From: Ruthenibacterium sp. | GTDB lineage: Bacteria; Bacillota; Clostridia; Oscillospirales; Ruminococcaceae | Assembly (NCBI GenBank): GCA_020025255.1 | Contig: JAHHSK010000087.1 | Location: 1 to 5,564, forward strand | Length of the DNA stretch: 5,564 nucleotides | Direction: 5' to 3' | Shown here: in pieces, positions 5,506-5,564 of the stretch | How the letters are laid out: each line of letters starts with the position of its first letter | Numbering within the stretch: the first letter of the stretch is position 1 | Made by a program: the position numbers and the translations under genes | The notes under the pieces: generated by a model | What the model saw: the letters and a program-made list of their open reading frames with translations, nothing else | Database searches by the model: none | Told to the model about the DNA's origin: nothing

Positions 5506-5547
5506 CACAGGCCCGCAGGTACGAATGACCTGCGGGCCTGTGTTTTT
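5506..5547 (+). terminator. Strong intrinsic terminator
   Basis: CACAGGCCCGCAGGT and ACCTGCGGGCCTGTG form a perfect 15-bp stem with a 7-nt loop (5521-5527), followed by TTTTT. It is oriented for plus-strand transcription. It could be a second terminator for the SGNH gene, the end of a small RNA starting after 5438, or an attenuator ahead of a gene beyond the window. Confidence 0.88.
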
Positions 5548-5564
5548 CCGCTTTATATCCCTTA

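Noticed and set aside
1..5564. CRISPR array, insertion sequence, transposase or phage genes
   Set aside because: No regularly spaced repeats, terminal inverted repeats or transposase/integrase motifs were seen.

Overview
This window looks like a selenium-dependent amino-acid fermentation locus from a moderately GC-rich anaerobic member of the Clostridia. The lineage is inferred from gene content (glycine reductase, tRNA-Sec, selenoprotein SelD), strong AAGGAGG-type ribosome binding sites and codon use. An Oscillospirales-like gut anaerobe would fit, but the sequence alone does not prove it.

Left part (1 to about 3300, minus strand). A leader with a tandem glycine riboswitch and an intrinsic terminator is followed by grdX, grdE and grdB. 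GrdE is the proprotein that self-cleaves at Asn-Cys to give two subunits of glycine reductase protein B. GrdB is its selenocysteine subunit. The grdB reading frame is interrupted by an in-frame TGA at 279-281, read here as Sec350 in a UxxCxxC motif, so the two apparent ORFs on either side are one gene. The glycine riboswitch points to glycine, rather than sarcosine or betaine, as the substrate. grdA, which commonly sits between grdE and grdB, is absent from that position.

Middle (about 3300-4710). selC, the tRNA that decodes UGA as selenocysteine, is on the plus strand with its own promoter. It converges with selD (selenophosphate synthase, minus strand) on a shared bidirectional hairpin terminator. 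selD is itself a selenoprotein: its true start lies upstream of an in-frame TGA (Sec15). The window therefore holds both consumers of selenocysteine (GrdB, SelD) and part of the machinery that makes it (SelD, tRNA-Sec). selA and selB are not in the window.

Right part (4710-5564). A divergent intergenic region with promoters for selD and for a small SGNH/GDSL hydrolase contains a perfect 9-bp inverted repeat. After the hydrolase gene and its terminator comes a gene-free stretch with a GAAA-tetraloop hairpin and a perfect 15-bp terminator hairpin. It could be an unassigned small RNA, or the leader of a gene beyond the window.

Most of the window is a recognisable known system. The least explained parts are the SGNH hydrolase, the intergenic inverted repeat and the structured 3' region.
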